Of a DNA stretch of 9,760 bases, positions 1-9,200 are shown piece by piece; within the stretch, counting starts at the first letter, position 1, and every line of letters begins with the position of its first letter. The notes below the pieces were generated by a model. It searched no databases. It was given only the letters and a program-made list of their open reading frames with translations, and was not told where the DNA came from. The DNA lies in NCBI GenBank assembly GCA_016281295.1, contig JAEEII010000288.1, positions 1 through 9,760 of the forward strand, in the 5' to 3' direction. The stretch is from Bacteroidales bacterium. GTDB taxonomy: Bacteria > Bacteroidota > Bacteroidia > Bacteroidales > F082. A program made the translations under genes and the position numbers.

Positions 1-17
1 CGTTCCGCCTCTTCGAC
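1..17 (+). repeat. Terminal direct repeat, left copy
   Basis: The first 17 bases, CGTTCCGCCTCTTCGAC, are identical to the last 17 bases of the window. In both places they encode FRLFD in the reading frame of a secreted-protein C-terminal module. Confidence 0.95.
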
Positions 18-374
18 GTGGCAAGCAACAAAGTCCTCGATGTCATCGCGAACGAACAAATCGTGTATCATGCCGATGCCGTCCATGGCAGCCTGAAAGC
101 ACCCATGATGCTGCATTTCCGCAACACAGGTGTCAACGACGAACATCATGAGGTCAGCCTCTTCCCGAACCCCACCACAGGCAAAGTCACCGTCAAGGCC
201 GTAGGCATGAACCGCCTCACTGTGACGGATGTGCTTGGTCAGGTGGTCTTCGACACCGAAGTAAATGCCGACCAAATCGAGCTGAATCTCTCGAACTGTG
301 AATCAGGTCTGTATATGATTCATGTCAACACCGATGCTTTTACTGTTGTAAGGCGTTTTGTGTTGGCTAAATAA
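1..374 (+). CDS. C-terminal end of a large secreted protein with a T9SS type A sorting domain (5' partial)
   Basis: The frame is open from the left edge (first full codon at base 3) to TAA at 372-374. The GTG at 18 is not taken as a real start, because the frame reads FRLFD just before it and the same residues end the giant protein at the right edge. The last ~73 residues (from about base 153) form a T9SS sorting domain: VSLFPNPTTGKVTV, then LTVTDVLGQVVFD, a segment ending SGLYMIHV, and a basic tail with VVRRFVLAK. In this family the domain directs a protein already in the periplasm through the outer membrane, where it is usually cleaved off. The ~45 residues before it, including IVYHADAVHGSLKAPM, resemble the module that commonly precedes the sorting domain in large Bacteroidales proteins. 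What the rest of this protein does cannot be told from here. It may be a paralogue of the giant gene at 3287, or its actual 3' end if the window ends join. Confidence 0.9.
   Translation, partial: FRLFDVASNKVLDVIANEQIVYHADAVHGSLKAPMMLHFRNTGVNDEHHEVSLFPNPTTGKVTVKAVGMNRLTVTDVLGQVVFDTEVNADQIELNLSNCESGLYMIHVNTDAFTVVRRFVLAK
153..371 (+). other. T9SS type A sorting domain (Por secretion tail)
   Basis: The segment opens with FPNPTTGKVTV, matching the 'PNP..G' signature of Por_Secre_tail domains. It has the central 'V.D.LGQVVF' strand, then 'SGLYMIHV', and ends in a basic/hydrophobic tail a few residues before the stop. It marks the organism as T9SS-positive and the protein as an outer-membrane or released product. 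Confidence 0.9.
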
Positions 375-385
375 TTTTTTAACAT

Positions 386-431
386 CGAAAAGCACGAAAG
401 ACTCGAAAACTTTCGTGCTTTTCGTGTTTTT
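386..431 (+). terminator. Intrinsic terminator after the left-edge gene
   Basis: A perfect 15-bp stem pairs 386-400 (CGAAAAGCACGAAAG) with 410-424 (CTTTCGTGCTTTTCG) around a 9-nt loop. A run of five T's follows at 427-431. It starts 11 nt after the TAA of the upstream gene and lies between two convergent genes. On the minus strand the hairpin is followed by A's rather than T's, so it is best as a plus-strand terminator. The stem alone may still slow transcription coming from the AAA gene. Confidence 0.85.
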
Positions 432-449
432 AGATGTTTATCAACACCT

Positions 450-1997
450 CTAACCTTTAACCTCCCATCCCTCTATCCGTTTTGTCTCGCTGGAGAAGTT
501 GACTCCTATCTTATATAGCTTCCGCGGGTCATGCTCAAAGGGCTTGGCGTATTGTTTTTCCTCAATCTGAGCCAAGGCTTCATCTGCTGACTTGTCAATC
601 TTGAACTCAAAGATATAAATGTAGTCCTTGGTCTGAACCAGCATGTCCATACGTCCGTCAGTGGTGTGGCGTTCAACGTCGACATAGAAGCCGAGCAACT
701 TAAAGACCAGACTGACCACGTTGTGGAAATAAAGCTCTGTGTCACCTACCAGTTGATAGTCCTGGTTGGCGAACATGGCCTCGAGGCGAGTCATAAACTT
801 CTCGGGTTGGCCGCCTTCCACTTCAAGGGTGAAGTTCTTGACAAAAGAGGCGGACTCTTCGATTCGGACTGGGGCGTAGTGCCTAAACAGGAACCGCGTG
901 AATCCTCTCTCCACCTCTCCGTTTGGGAAACCAAGCAAGTAGGTGTCAAAACGCGGATTGTATTGTTTGATGGTGAGATAACCGCTTTGGTAGAGGAGAG
1001 GCAGGGGATTGGTGCTGATGGAGTCGAGGCTTCCCAATAGGTCGGCGGTGACTTCCTCTCGGGTTAATTTCTCCAACTCGTAGTTGTTGCGTTTCAGGGT
1101 CTCCACCAGAAATGTCGGCGTACCTGTCTCGAACCAATAGTCTTTGAAATCCATGCTGTCTAGCGCATTCAATAGACTAAAAGGATTGTAAACTCCTGCG
1201 GTGTTTTGATAGAAATGATACCCATCGTAGTTTTCTTTTAATTTAGCATAACAATCCTCTTTGGTGAAATGGTTTTTCTCCGCCATAACACCCACTTCGC
1301 TGTCAAAATTGGCATGGATTTCCTTTTCTGTAATGCCGCAGATATCAGCGAAACGTTCATCTAATGAGATGTCTTTTAAGTTATTCAAGTCGCTGAAAAC
1401 ACTGACTTTTGAAAACTTAGTAACGCCTGTGAAAAAAGCGAAATGAATGAAACTATCCATTGTTTTGGCAACGCCATAAAACGATTTCAACACGGAACGA
1501 TAATTATCCTGAAGTGTTGGATTTCCAATCGCCTGTAGCAATGGCTTGTCATATTCATCCACTAAGATAACCACTTTGCGCCCCGTTTGCTCGTATGCGT
1601 GACGGATCACAGTGATGAATCGGTCAGCAGGAGTCTTGTCACCTTCCTCTTTCCCATAGATGTTTTCCCATAATCTTAAATGCCGATCCAAGATAGACAA
1701 AAGACCCTCAGGAGCGATATACTGTTCCGCATTCAAGTCGAGATGGAACACAGGATTCACTTTCCATTCCTTCTCCAATTGTTCCATCGCAAGCCCCTTG
1801 AACAGCTCTTTTTTCCCTTTAAAATAAGCCTCCAAAGTGGAAACCAACAGACTCTTACCGAATCTGCGTGGTCGGCTAAGGAAATAGTAACCTCCGTTTG
1901 AACCAAGCTGATGGACGAAAGCAGACTTGTCAATATACATATAGCCTTCCTCAATGATTTTGGCAAAGGTCTGTATGCCGATAGGATATTTAGTCAT
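450..1997 (-). CDS. AAA-ATPase-like protein with C-terminal PD-(D/E)XK nuclease-like domain (DUF1703 type)
   Basis: This is a complete 515-residue protein, from ATG at 1997-1995 to TAG at 450-452. The opening MTKYPIGIQTFAKIIEEGY and the YIDKSAFV segment are typical of the AAA-ATPase-like family (PF09820). A modified P-loop SRPRRFGKSLLVSTL lies at 41-55 (G47, K48, S49), and a Walker B-like VVILVDEYD at 142-150 (D147, E148). The conserved blocks FFTGVTKFSKVSVFSDLNNL (189-208) and YDGYHF (257-262) follow. The C-terminal part looks like a DUF1703/PD-(D/E)XK fold: D451 in GRMDMLV, E464 and K466 in FEFKID, then QIEEKQYA at 477-484. So NTP binding and a possibly intact nuclease site are both visible. 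The family is very common, often in many copies, in Bacteroidota, and its role is not established; nucleic acid processing or defence has been proposed. There is no signal peptide, so it is cytoplasmic. It stands alone, convergent with the gene on its left and divergent from the operon on its right, which suggests an independent insertion into a surface-protein locus. Confidence 0.93.
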   Translation of the reverse strand: MTKYPIGIQTFAKIIEEGYMYIDKSAFVHQLGSNGGYYFLSRPRRFGKSLLVSTLEAYFKGKKELFKGLAMEQLEKEWKVNPVFHLDLNAEQYIAPEGLLSILDRHLRLWENIYGKEEGDKTPADRFITVIRHAYEQTGRKVVILVDEYDKPLLQAIGNPTLQDNYRSVLKSFYGVAKTMDSFIHFAFFTGVTKFSKVSVFSDLNNLKDISLDERFADICGITEKEIHANFDSEVGVMAEKNHFTKEDCYAKLKENYDGYHFYQNTAGVYNPFSLLNALDSMDFKDYWFETGTPTFLVETLKRNNYELEKLTREEVTADLLGSLDSISTNPLPLLYQSGYLTIKQYNPRFDTYLLGFPNGEVERGFTRFLFRHYAPVRIEESASFVKNFTLEVEGGQPEKFMTRLEAMFANQDYQLVGDTELYFHNVVSLVFKLLGFYVDVERHTTDGRMDMLVQTKDYIYIFEFKIDKSADEALAQIEEKQYAKPFEHDPRKLYKIGVNFSSETKRIEGWEVKG

Positions 1998-2022
1998 GGT
2001 CTTGGCGTGTTGTTTTCTTTTG

Positions 2023-2052
2023 CAAAAATAATAAGTATTCTTGATATTGCAA
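2023..2052 (-). promoter_or_regulatory. Bacteroidota-type promoter for the AAA-ATPase-like gene
   Basis: Read on the minus strand, 2030-2023 is TATTTTTG, an exact TAnnTTTG -7 element. A TTG at 2052-2050 lies 19 nt upstream as a -33 candidate, and a TTTG at 2056-2053 is an alternative. Transcription would start near 2016, leaving about 20 nt before the ATG at 1997. No Shine-Dalgarno sequence is seen, which is usual for this phylum. Confidence 0.6.
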
Positions 2053-2072
2053 CAAATAGTTTTGTATCTTTG
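2041..2072 (+). promoter_or_regulatory. Bacteroidota-type promoter for the secreted-protein operon
   Basis: TATCTTTG at 2065-2072 matches the TAnnTTTG -7 consensus, with TTG at 2041-2043 as the -33 element and 21 nt between them. The predicted start near 2079 gives a leader of about 185 nt before the ATG at 2263. The -33 region overlaps that of the opposite promoter, so the two may compete or share a regulator. Confidence 0.65.
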
Positions 2073-2078
2073 CCTTTG

Positions 2079-2262
2079 TCAAGCCAACACACCCTTTAGG
2101 TGTAGGTCGAGACAAAAGACATCATTGGAAAGACGTTGAGCTAACTGATAGTTAGGATCCCCGCGTTTTTCTTAAGTTTTTTTCATTTTTTTTCGGCGCA
2201 GGGAGGTCCGCCGTTTTTTCAAACCCGATGAGCCAATGCGGTAATAACCGGCAACCTTTTTT
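2079..2262 (+). promoter_or_regulatory. Long structured 5' leader of the secreted-protein operon (unidentified)
   Basis: The predicted untranslated leader contains several visible structures. ACACC/GGTGT pair at 2089-2093 and 2099-2103 with a 5-nt loop. CTAACT/AGTTAG pair at 2141-2146 and 2150-2155 with a 3-nt loop. A terminator-like GC stem with T6 lies at 2194-2219. CGGT/ACCG pair around AATA within 2239-2250. Five T runs occur at 2166-2170, 2177-2183, 2186-2193, 2214-2219 and 2257-2262, the last directly against the ATG. I do not recognise a known riboswitch class. Attenuation or translational control is an inference from the layout. Confidence 0.45.
2194..2219 (+). terminator. Terminator-like hairpin inside the leader (possible attenuator)
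   Basis: CGGCG at 2194-2198 pairs with CGCCG at 2209-2213 around a 10-nt loop, and six T's follow at 2214-2219. It lies downstream of the predicted start and 43 nt before the ATG of the operon, so full termination here would silence both genes. A conditional terminator (attenuator) would fit. The stem is only 5 bp and it could also be chance. Confidence 0.4.
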
Positions 2263-3261
2263 ATGAAAAGATTAGCAATTTTACTTTTTTTGTTGATTGC
2301 CCCGTTTGTGAGTTTTTCTCAAACACAGATTGCCACTTTGCAACATGGCGAAGCCCTCAGCTTTTTTTATGGGGCCAACGCTTTTGTGAATGCTTACAAT
2401 GCCGCGGTTAACGGTGATGTCATCACCCTTTCCAGTGGCTCCTTCACAGGTGTTAACATCACGAAAGGTATCACCTTGCATGGTGCAGGATGCCTTACTG
2501 ATACCGTATCGGGTACTTTGCCGACGATTATTTCTGATGATTTTACCATGAATGTTGCTGACGATGCTGGACCTTTAGTGATGGAAGGAATTTATTTTGC
2601 TGGTATAGCGAAATTCACGTATCTGAGTCATCCCGTTTTTATGAAATGTAATTTTGATAGAATAAATAAGACAGACACTTCAAGTGATATGGTGTTTGCT
2701 CAGTTTGTTAATTGCAGAATCAAAGAATTCTATTTTTCTTATGCACGGAATACTACTTTTGTGAATTCGATTGTTTGGTCAGCTCATGAATTAAATAACA
2801 CCTATCAATCCGTTGAAGCATACAATTCTATTATTAAGATTATTAGCAGCGGTGGAGCTTTGGGTGCTTATGTCCAGGCATTATCAGCTTATAATTGTAT
2901 TCTTATTAGCAGTAATTGCCAACTCAAAAGCAACTCTGTAGCCTTTAATTGCATTGGCATAAATAATAACAGCATGTTTTCTTCTGTACCAAATGAAAAT
3001 TGCATAATAAGTAGTTTTTCCAATGTTTTTGAGACCTTTGATGGCAGCACTTTCACTTTTGATGAACCCTTTATCTTAACAGAAGAAATCGCCACAAGTT
3101 TTTTGGGAACAGATGGAACCCAGGTGGGCATCTATGGTGGCACTATGCCTTACGATCCTCGTCCTTCTTATCAAATCGTGAAACAGTACGACGTGCCTAA
3201 CAAATCCGACAACGAAGGCAACTTGAACGTGGGTATTGAGATTTATCCCGAAGCAGAATAA
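2263..3261 (+). CDS. Secreted protein, probable right-handed beta-helix fold
   Basis: This 332-residue protein starts at ATG 2263 and ends at TAA 3259-3261. A clear signal peptide, MKRLAILLFLLIAPFVSFSQ, has a likely cleavage site near residues 19-20. An opening block (about 37-75) includes 'DVITLSSGSFTGVNITKGITLHG', written here only as its signature: short strands with periodic small and hydrophobic residues, as in pectate-lyase-like beta-helices. The middle (about 105-260) has irregular ~20-residue coils rich in Asn, Ser, Phe and Cys, such as FMKCNF, FVNCRI, AYNCIL and AFNCIG, which look like successive helix rungs. The C-terminal GTDGTQVGIYGGTMPYDPRP is common at the end of secreted Bacteroidales beta-helix proteins. 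I see no catalytic motif and no T9SS sorting domain, so it may stay in the periplasm or be carried by a partner. It lies 25 nt upstream of the giant gene and is probably co-transcribed with it. No recognisable Shine-Dalgarno sequence precedes the start; a T run does. Confidence 0.85.
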   Translation: MKRLAILLFLLIAPFVSFSQTQIATLQHGEALSFFYGANAFVNAYNAAVNGDVITLSSGSFTGVNITKGITLHGAGCLTDTVSGTLPTIISDDFTMNVADDAGPLVMEGIYFAGIAKFTYLSHPVFMKCNFDRINKTDTSSDMVFAQFVNCRIKEFYFSYARNTTFVNSIVWSAHELNNTYQSVEAYNSIIKIISSGGALGAYVQALSAYNCILISSNCQLKSNSVAFNCIGINNNSMFSSVPNENCIISSFSNVFETFDGSTFTFDEPFILTEEIATSFLGTDGTQVGIYGGTMPYDPRPSYQIVKQYDVPNKSDNEGNLNVGIEIYPEAE

Positions 3262-3286
3262 TCATCCCGCTTTAATTTTATTTGTT

Positions 3287-6200
3287 ATGAAACGACAACT
3301 ATTCACTATAGTATGCCTGCTGTTTAGCTTTGCGCTACATGCCCAATCGGTCTACACTTGCCAATATTGGTTCGACTTTGATGATGGGCAAGTGGTCACA
3401 GCCTCATTCAACGGCGATAGCTGGCAGTCAGTCATTGAGGCTGGATCACTGCCCGATGGGATGCATACCCTTCATTTTCAACTGTCCGACACTTCCATGG
3501 TATGGAGCTCTCCTAAAAGCTTTTTGTTTTATAAGCTTACACCTTTTACCCAGTCTTCTGATTTGCTTTGTCATTATTGGTTTGACCAAGACGATGCTGA
3601 CATTCAAACCAGTCCGCTTGGCAACGGCTTGCTTCCAATGAATGCAGCAGTCCTAACCGAAGGTATGCATACCTTGCATGTTATTATGGAAGGCAATGAG
3701 TATTCTTCAGCACAAAGCTTCTTGTTTCTGAAGTTGGCCGTTGAAGAGTCTTCTGATGAACTGACCTATTACTATTGGTTTGATGAGGATCATGCTAATC
3801 TTCAAACTGGCACACTGAGCAACGGCTTTTTCTCGATGGATGTCACAGGCCTTGAAGAAGGTGATCATGTCATGAACGTTATCATTGAAGGCAACGAAAT
3901 GACAGCCACTCGCAGTTTCGAGTTCACAAAGATGCTGCTCAGTCCTTGTCCCTATCCTGACAACCTTGAAGCAGTTCTCGGATATCATTCCGTTACGTTT
4001 TCATGGACTTGTCCGGGAGACAATTTCCGGCTGAAATACTATAATTCGGTTGATTCAACACCGGTTGTGGTGGATGTGACAGGCCATTCATACGAGCTGG
4101 CAAATCCCACGTTGAGTACTTATTATTGGAAGGTGCAAAACGTCTGCTCTGTGGTTGACACCGGTTACTATGTTACAGGCCCTTCCATTCTGGTGCCTAA
4201 CACCTACACCATCACCGCTACCGTATTTCCAGAAGAGGCTGGCACTGTGACTGGCGATGGATTGTACGCTGAATTATCGGAAGCCACTGTTTCGGCGCAT
4301 CCTAACGAGGGCTATAAGTTTACGAGATGGACGGAGAATGGTACAGTGGTGTCGGAAGAGGCTGATTACACGTTTACCGTTACCTCCTCGCGCGAGTTGG
4401 TCGCCGAGTTTTGTAGTCTTCAATCATTGGGCGATTTCACCTATCTGAGTCCAGCTGACGAATACATCAATCGTTACCCCGAAGTTGATTTCTATTGGGA
4501 TTCCGTTCCTGGAGCCGACTTTTATAACCTTTACTGTTGGCAAGGAGAAGGGAACCACCCCAATACCCCTATGGCTTCAGGCATCACCACTACAAGCTTC
4601 CATCTTGAAGGTTTGCAGCATGGCGTAACTTACCATTGGTGTGTGGTGGCCAAAAATGATTGCACGGAGCGTGAAAGTGCCGTCAGATCGCTCGTCTGCC
4701 AACTTGATCCTGCCATGACGGTGCTTCCTAATGATTTCATTGACTTTGGCGAGGTGGAGATTGGGAAAAGCCGTACCAAGACTATCGCTGTTTCTGCTAC
4801 CGCCTTGACGGAACCAATAAGCTATACTTTCCTTGGTGGCTCATTCGGAGGGGATGCCACTTATTTCAACATCACTCCAGCGGGAAACTGGAATTCACTC
4901 AGAGGCGGTTCTCTGAAAGTGACCTTTACTCCAGCAAATACCCAATTGTATTACAGCACAGCCGTGCGTATTGCATCTGGGGCTTTCGCAGATACTATCT
5001 ATTGCGAAGGCAGTCTTGCAAACCGTTTTGTTTTCACTACCAACGTGGAGGAGGAGATCTATGCCGCCAATGAGGAGATCACCATCACCGGACATGTGGA
5101 AGATGTGTTGGGCAACGCTGTTTCCAACCTGGATGTTGACGTGTATCTTTCTGTGATGGGAAGTAGGATTACCCTTCCGACCATCTCCAACGAATCGGGT
5201 GACTACAGTGTTACCTATACGCCTCGATATTCTGAGGCTGGTTATTACCAAGTAGGATCCTGCGCAACTGGTTCTTATTCCACCACAATGCACGATTCTT
5301 TTGATATTCCTGGCATGAGTCGCGTGTCAACAGACTTTATCAAGTGGCAACCCTACCTTAATGAGAGTATTACTGGGGTATTAGATATTAAGAATCGCAG
5401 CCGTATTCCTTTAAATAATATTCATATTGAGCCTGTTTCCCTTCCAGATGGATGTACTATTGAATTCGAAAGCATTGACTTGGGACCGTTAGAGATGGGT
5501 CAATTGAACTATGTTGTCACTGGAACTGAACTTTCGCCGGGTTCCGACTGGGAAGAAGCCACTTTTATTATTTCCAGTGACGAAGGGGTCAGCATGAATA
5601 TGACCAGCTATTATTATTGCAGTCAAGGTTGGGGCGAACTGTATGTGTATCCTCCAGGTGTCACTACCACAATGAGAAGGAACGAATCTAAAATGTTGTC
5701 GTTCCAAATTACTAACAACGGTCATGATGAGACGGGGGAGATCACCATCAATGTTCCAGAAGTGGATTGGATGTCTGTCATGAGTGGTTCCACTTTGCCT
5801 TCCATTGCGATAGGCGATACGAGCTCTTTTACAATTCAGTTGTTCCCTGGGGACAACGTGAGTCTGACTCAATATGAAGGATCCATTGCAGTGAATTGTG
5901 CCAACGGCAACGGCATTGCAATCCCTTACGTCATTGAAGCGACTAATGCTACGACAGGCACTTTAGTGGTGGATGTGACTGATGACTACACATTTAACAC
6001 TAACGGTGGATTTGGGCCGCATTTGGCTGGAGCTCAAGTCACGGTAACGGGATACTATTCCTTGGATGTTGTAGCTCAAGGCTTGACCGATGAGAATGGA
6101 CTATTCACCGTAGAAACTCTTCCCGAAGGTTATTATGTGTTGGATGTTCAGGCTCCAAATCACAACGAGTACAATCGTGGTGTCATTTATATTGAAGCAG

Positions 6201-9200
6201 GACAGACCAACCATCAGGATATCTATCTTCAATTCCAAGCCATCTCATACTCGTGGGTTGTGGTCCCGACAGAAGTTGAGGATGAGTACGAACTTGAGTT
6301 AGTTTGTAACATCAAAACAAATGTTCCTGTACCTGTGGTAGTGATTGAAGGGCCGAGTACCTTTGATACTTTGGCATACGGTGAAACATTGCAATATAAT
6401 ATCACTGTTTCGAATTATGGCTTGATTGACGCATACGACGCTCAAATCACTTTGCCCACTATAGGCGAATATGTGTTTACGCCCTTATTCGATGTGATTG
6501 ATACGATTCATGCCAATTCTACAGTGATTATTCCCTGTACGATGACAAGAATATTCGGAGATAGAGAAGCACCATGCAATAAAGGTATTAACGAAGTTCT
6601 CACATGGTATCATTGTAGCAATAAAGCAGAGTGGGTTCGTCACGAACAAAACATAAAGATTAATATCCCATGGTTCCATTGCGATGGTTTTTCTTTGTTG
6701 GTAGGGAATCCTCAACCTCCAATTCTTCCTCCTGTAGGACCACCACATATTCCTCCTGTAGGACCACCACCACCATATCCTCCAACACCCACACCGCCTC
6801 CCCATATTACAGTTCTTCCAACTATAACTCCAGATTTTCAATTACCGGAAATCGCCTCAGATTCAGATGGCGATTGCACACCTTGTTGGAAGGTTGCATT
6901 ATCAACCGCAATTCACATAGCTACTGCTTATTTTAAAATTCCCTATGTGGCAGGTGCTTTGGATTGTTTGATTTATGAAGCAAAAGCGGACGATTTTGTT
7001 AATATGCTAAAAGCCTCAATGATGATTGCTTCACCAATAGCAGGCCTTGCATATCAGTATATTACAAAAGATTATATTAAATTTAGTTCTGACCTGACCA
7101 AATGCGTCGCAAATGTTGGCCTTGGTGTTCTTGGCGACAAAAAAGGAGGCACCCCATTTAAAATTTATGATACCGCTAATGAAATCATTGAAATGGGAAA
7201 TAGAATTGGAGAGTGTATCACATTGAATCCTAATCGTGAAGATTCACAATTGGGCATAGTCGTGGAGCAGTTTGTGAAAAGTGGAGCTTGTTTCAAGTCA
7301 TATATGGACGAATTAGTCAATCTTTTCCCAGAAGAAGAATGGCTTCATGAAGAACGACTTGATTTGTTTTTGGATAATTTCACAGCGGTAATTGATACCA
7401 TTTCTGGCATTGTGATGCCGCAATCAACCGAAAATCTGATTGCAATCAGCGAGTTGTCTGTTGTTAATGACACCCTTGTCCAACGTTTTGTGGATCGCTG
7501 GAACAGAAGCGTTATGTATTGGAATGAAGGCTTTTTCAAAGTAGAAGATCTTCCTCAAGGTTTTGATTGTAATTTTATCCAATTAGACACGATGCGTTTT
7601 GCACCTGTTCAACAAGCAATTTCAATGGCGGAATCTTATGGATTCAGCAGTGTACTTGAAATGTTTGAGTCGTCACTCGATTATCTGAGCGGACAATCCA
7701 TAGAACACTCCAACGACGTCTGCTCCAAAGTAAGCGTCAAATTCAAGCAAACCATGGCAATGACCCGTGAAGCTTTTGAGGGCACCTTGAAAATTTATAA
7801 CGGACATACAACGGATCCGATGGAGAACATCCAAGTGAACATGGTCATCAAAAACGAGGAGGGTGTGGACTGTACCAACCTGTTCCAAATCAATGTCAGT
7901 TCGTTGGATCAGGTTACGGGAATCGACGGCTCGGGCTCACTCAACGCGCAACAGGAAGGTGTCATCCAGCTGACGATGATACCGACTATCGCTGCGGCTC
8001 CCGAAACTCCGAGAGTCTATTCCTTCGGAGGCTCGTTCAGCTTCCTGGATCCCTTCTCGGGAGAGGTGGTGACCTATCCGCTCTATCCCGTGGAGCTCAC
8101 CGTGAACCCCAGCCCTGAATTGCATGTGGATTATTTCGTCCAACGTCACATCATCAGCGACGACCCGCTAACGGAAGATACCATTGAAATGACTGAACCA
8201 GCTGAAATCGCCATCATGATCCGCAATGTCGGTATGGGGGACGCTAATAATGTGTATCTCGAAAGCTCACAACCCGAAATCATCGAGAACCAGAATGGTT
8301 TGCTGATTCAATTTGATTTGGTTGGCTCAGCAATGAATGGTGAGCAACGTCCTTTAGGCCTGACGAATATTCCATTCGGCATCATTCCGGCTCAAACAGC
8401 TGGTATTGCAGAATGGTATTTCACCAGTTCATTGATGGCGCGTGTCATCCAATCTACCCCTCATCTCATTCATAATAATAGCTATGGCAATCCCGACCTG
8501 AGTCTGGTTACTGAACTTCATTCGCATGATTTGATAAAGGCTGTCCGAGCATATAGCTCATTGGACGACAACATCCATGATTTCCTTGTCAATGAGACAC
8601 CCGATTTCAGTCATATTCCTGATATGCTTTATTTCTCCAATGGAGGAACAGCTTCGGTTAAGAGGGTGATTGGCGCTTCTACAGAAGGCACCTTGTCAGA
8701 AACCAACACTACCGTTTTGTTGAATCTGAATTCCGTGGATGCGGGTTGGAATTATGCCTATGTGGAGGATCCTGCACAAGGACAATATGAACTTGTCTGC
8801 TGTACTAGAGACGATGGCCAAATAATACCGCTTGACAATGTTTGGATTACTCATGTGACTATGTTTGATGATGATGCTCCTATTCACGAAAACATCTTGC
8901 ATATTCTCGATACAATGTCTGTCGGACGTAATTATTGTTATACCCTGATGTATGCTATCGAGAGCGAAACCCCTGCGGTGACAACACAATCAATTATCTT
9001 GGCTAAAGGCTGGAACTGGTTCTCCAGTTATTTGGAATGTGATGACAACTCACTTTTCAACCTTGAAAATGAGCTGGCTAACAACGTCAATGCGGCAGTG
9101 GTCAAATCTCAATCTGATGGTTTTGTTAACTTGGATGAAAACGGATGGATGGGATCAATGACCGATTTGGTCAATGAGCAAATGTATCAAATCCTTGTGC

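Noticed and set aside
18..20. GTG at base 18 as a true start of a small gene
   Set aside because: The frame is open upstream to the window edge with FRLFD, as in the matching module at the right edge. There is no signal peptide, which a T9SS protein needs.
666..1040. Plus-strand reading frame of 124 codons
   Set aside because: It lies wholly inside the minus-strand AAA-ATPase-like gene, whose protein has clear conserved motifs. The plus-strand product resembles nothing.
2100..2160. Leader segment with a GAAA-like stretch and GACG, compared with a c-di-GMP-I riboswitch
   Set aside because: The bases around GGAAAGACG do not form the required paired stem, and the receptor helix motif is absent.
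2194..2256. Leader segment resembling part of a SAM-I (S-box) riboswitch (GGGAGG, CCCGATGA, CCGGCAACC)
   Set aside because: The downstream half of an S-box core and a closing P1 helix are missing; the ATG follows within a few bases. The resemblance is probably chance.
3330..3641. Plus-strand frame of 103 codons in another phase
   Set aside because: It overlaps the signal peptide and the first two YWFD repeats of the giant gene, and its product has no signature.
4895..5872. Two minus-strand frames of 132 and 127 codons (4895-5293 and 5489-5872)
   Set aside because: They are antisense shadows of the giant gene, with no promoter and no recognisable protein features.
6485..6936. Overlapping minus- and plus-strand frames rich in Trp/Arg or Ser/Thr
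   Set aside because: The odd composition is a by-product of reading the proline-rich repeat in other frames.
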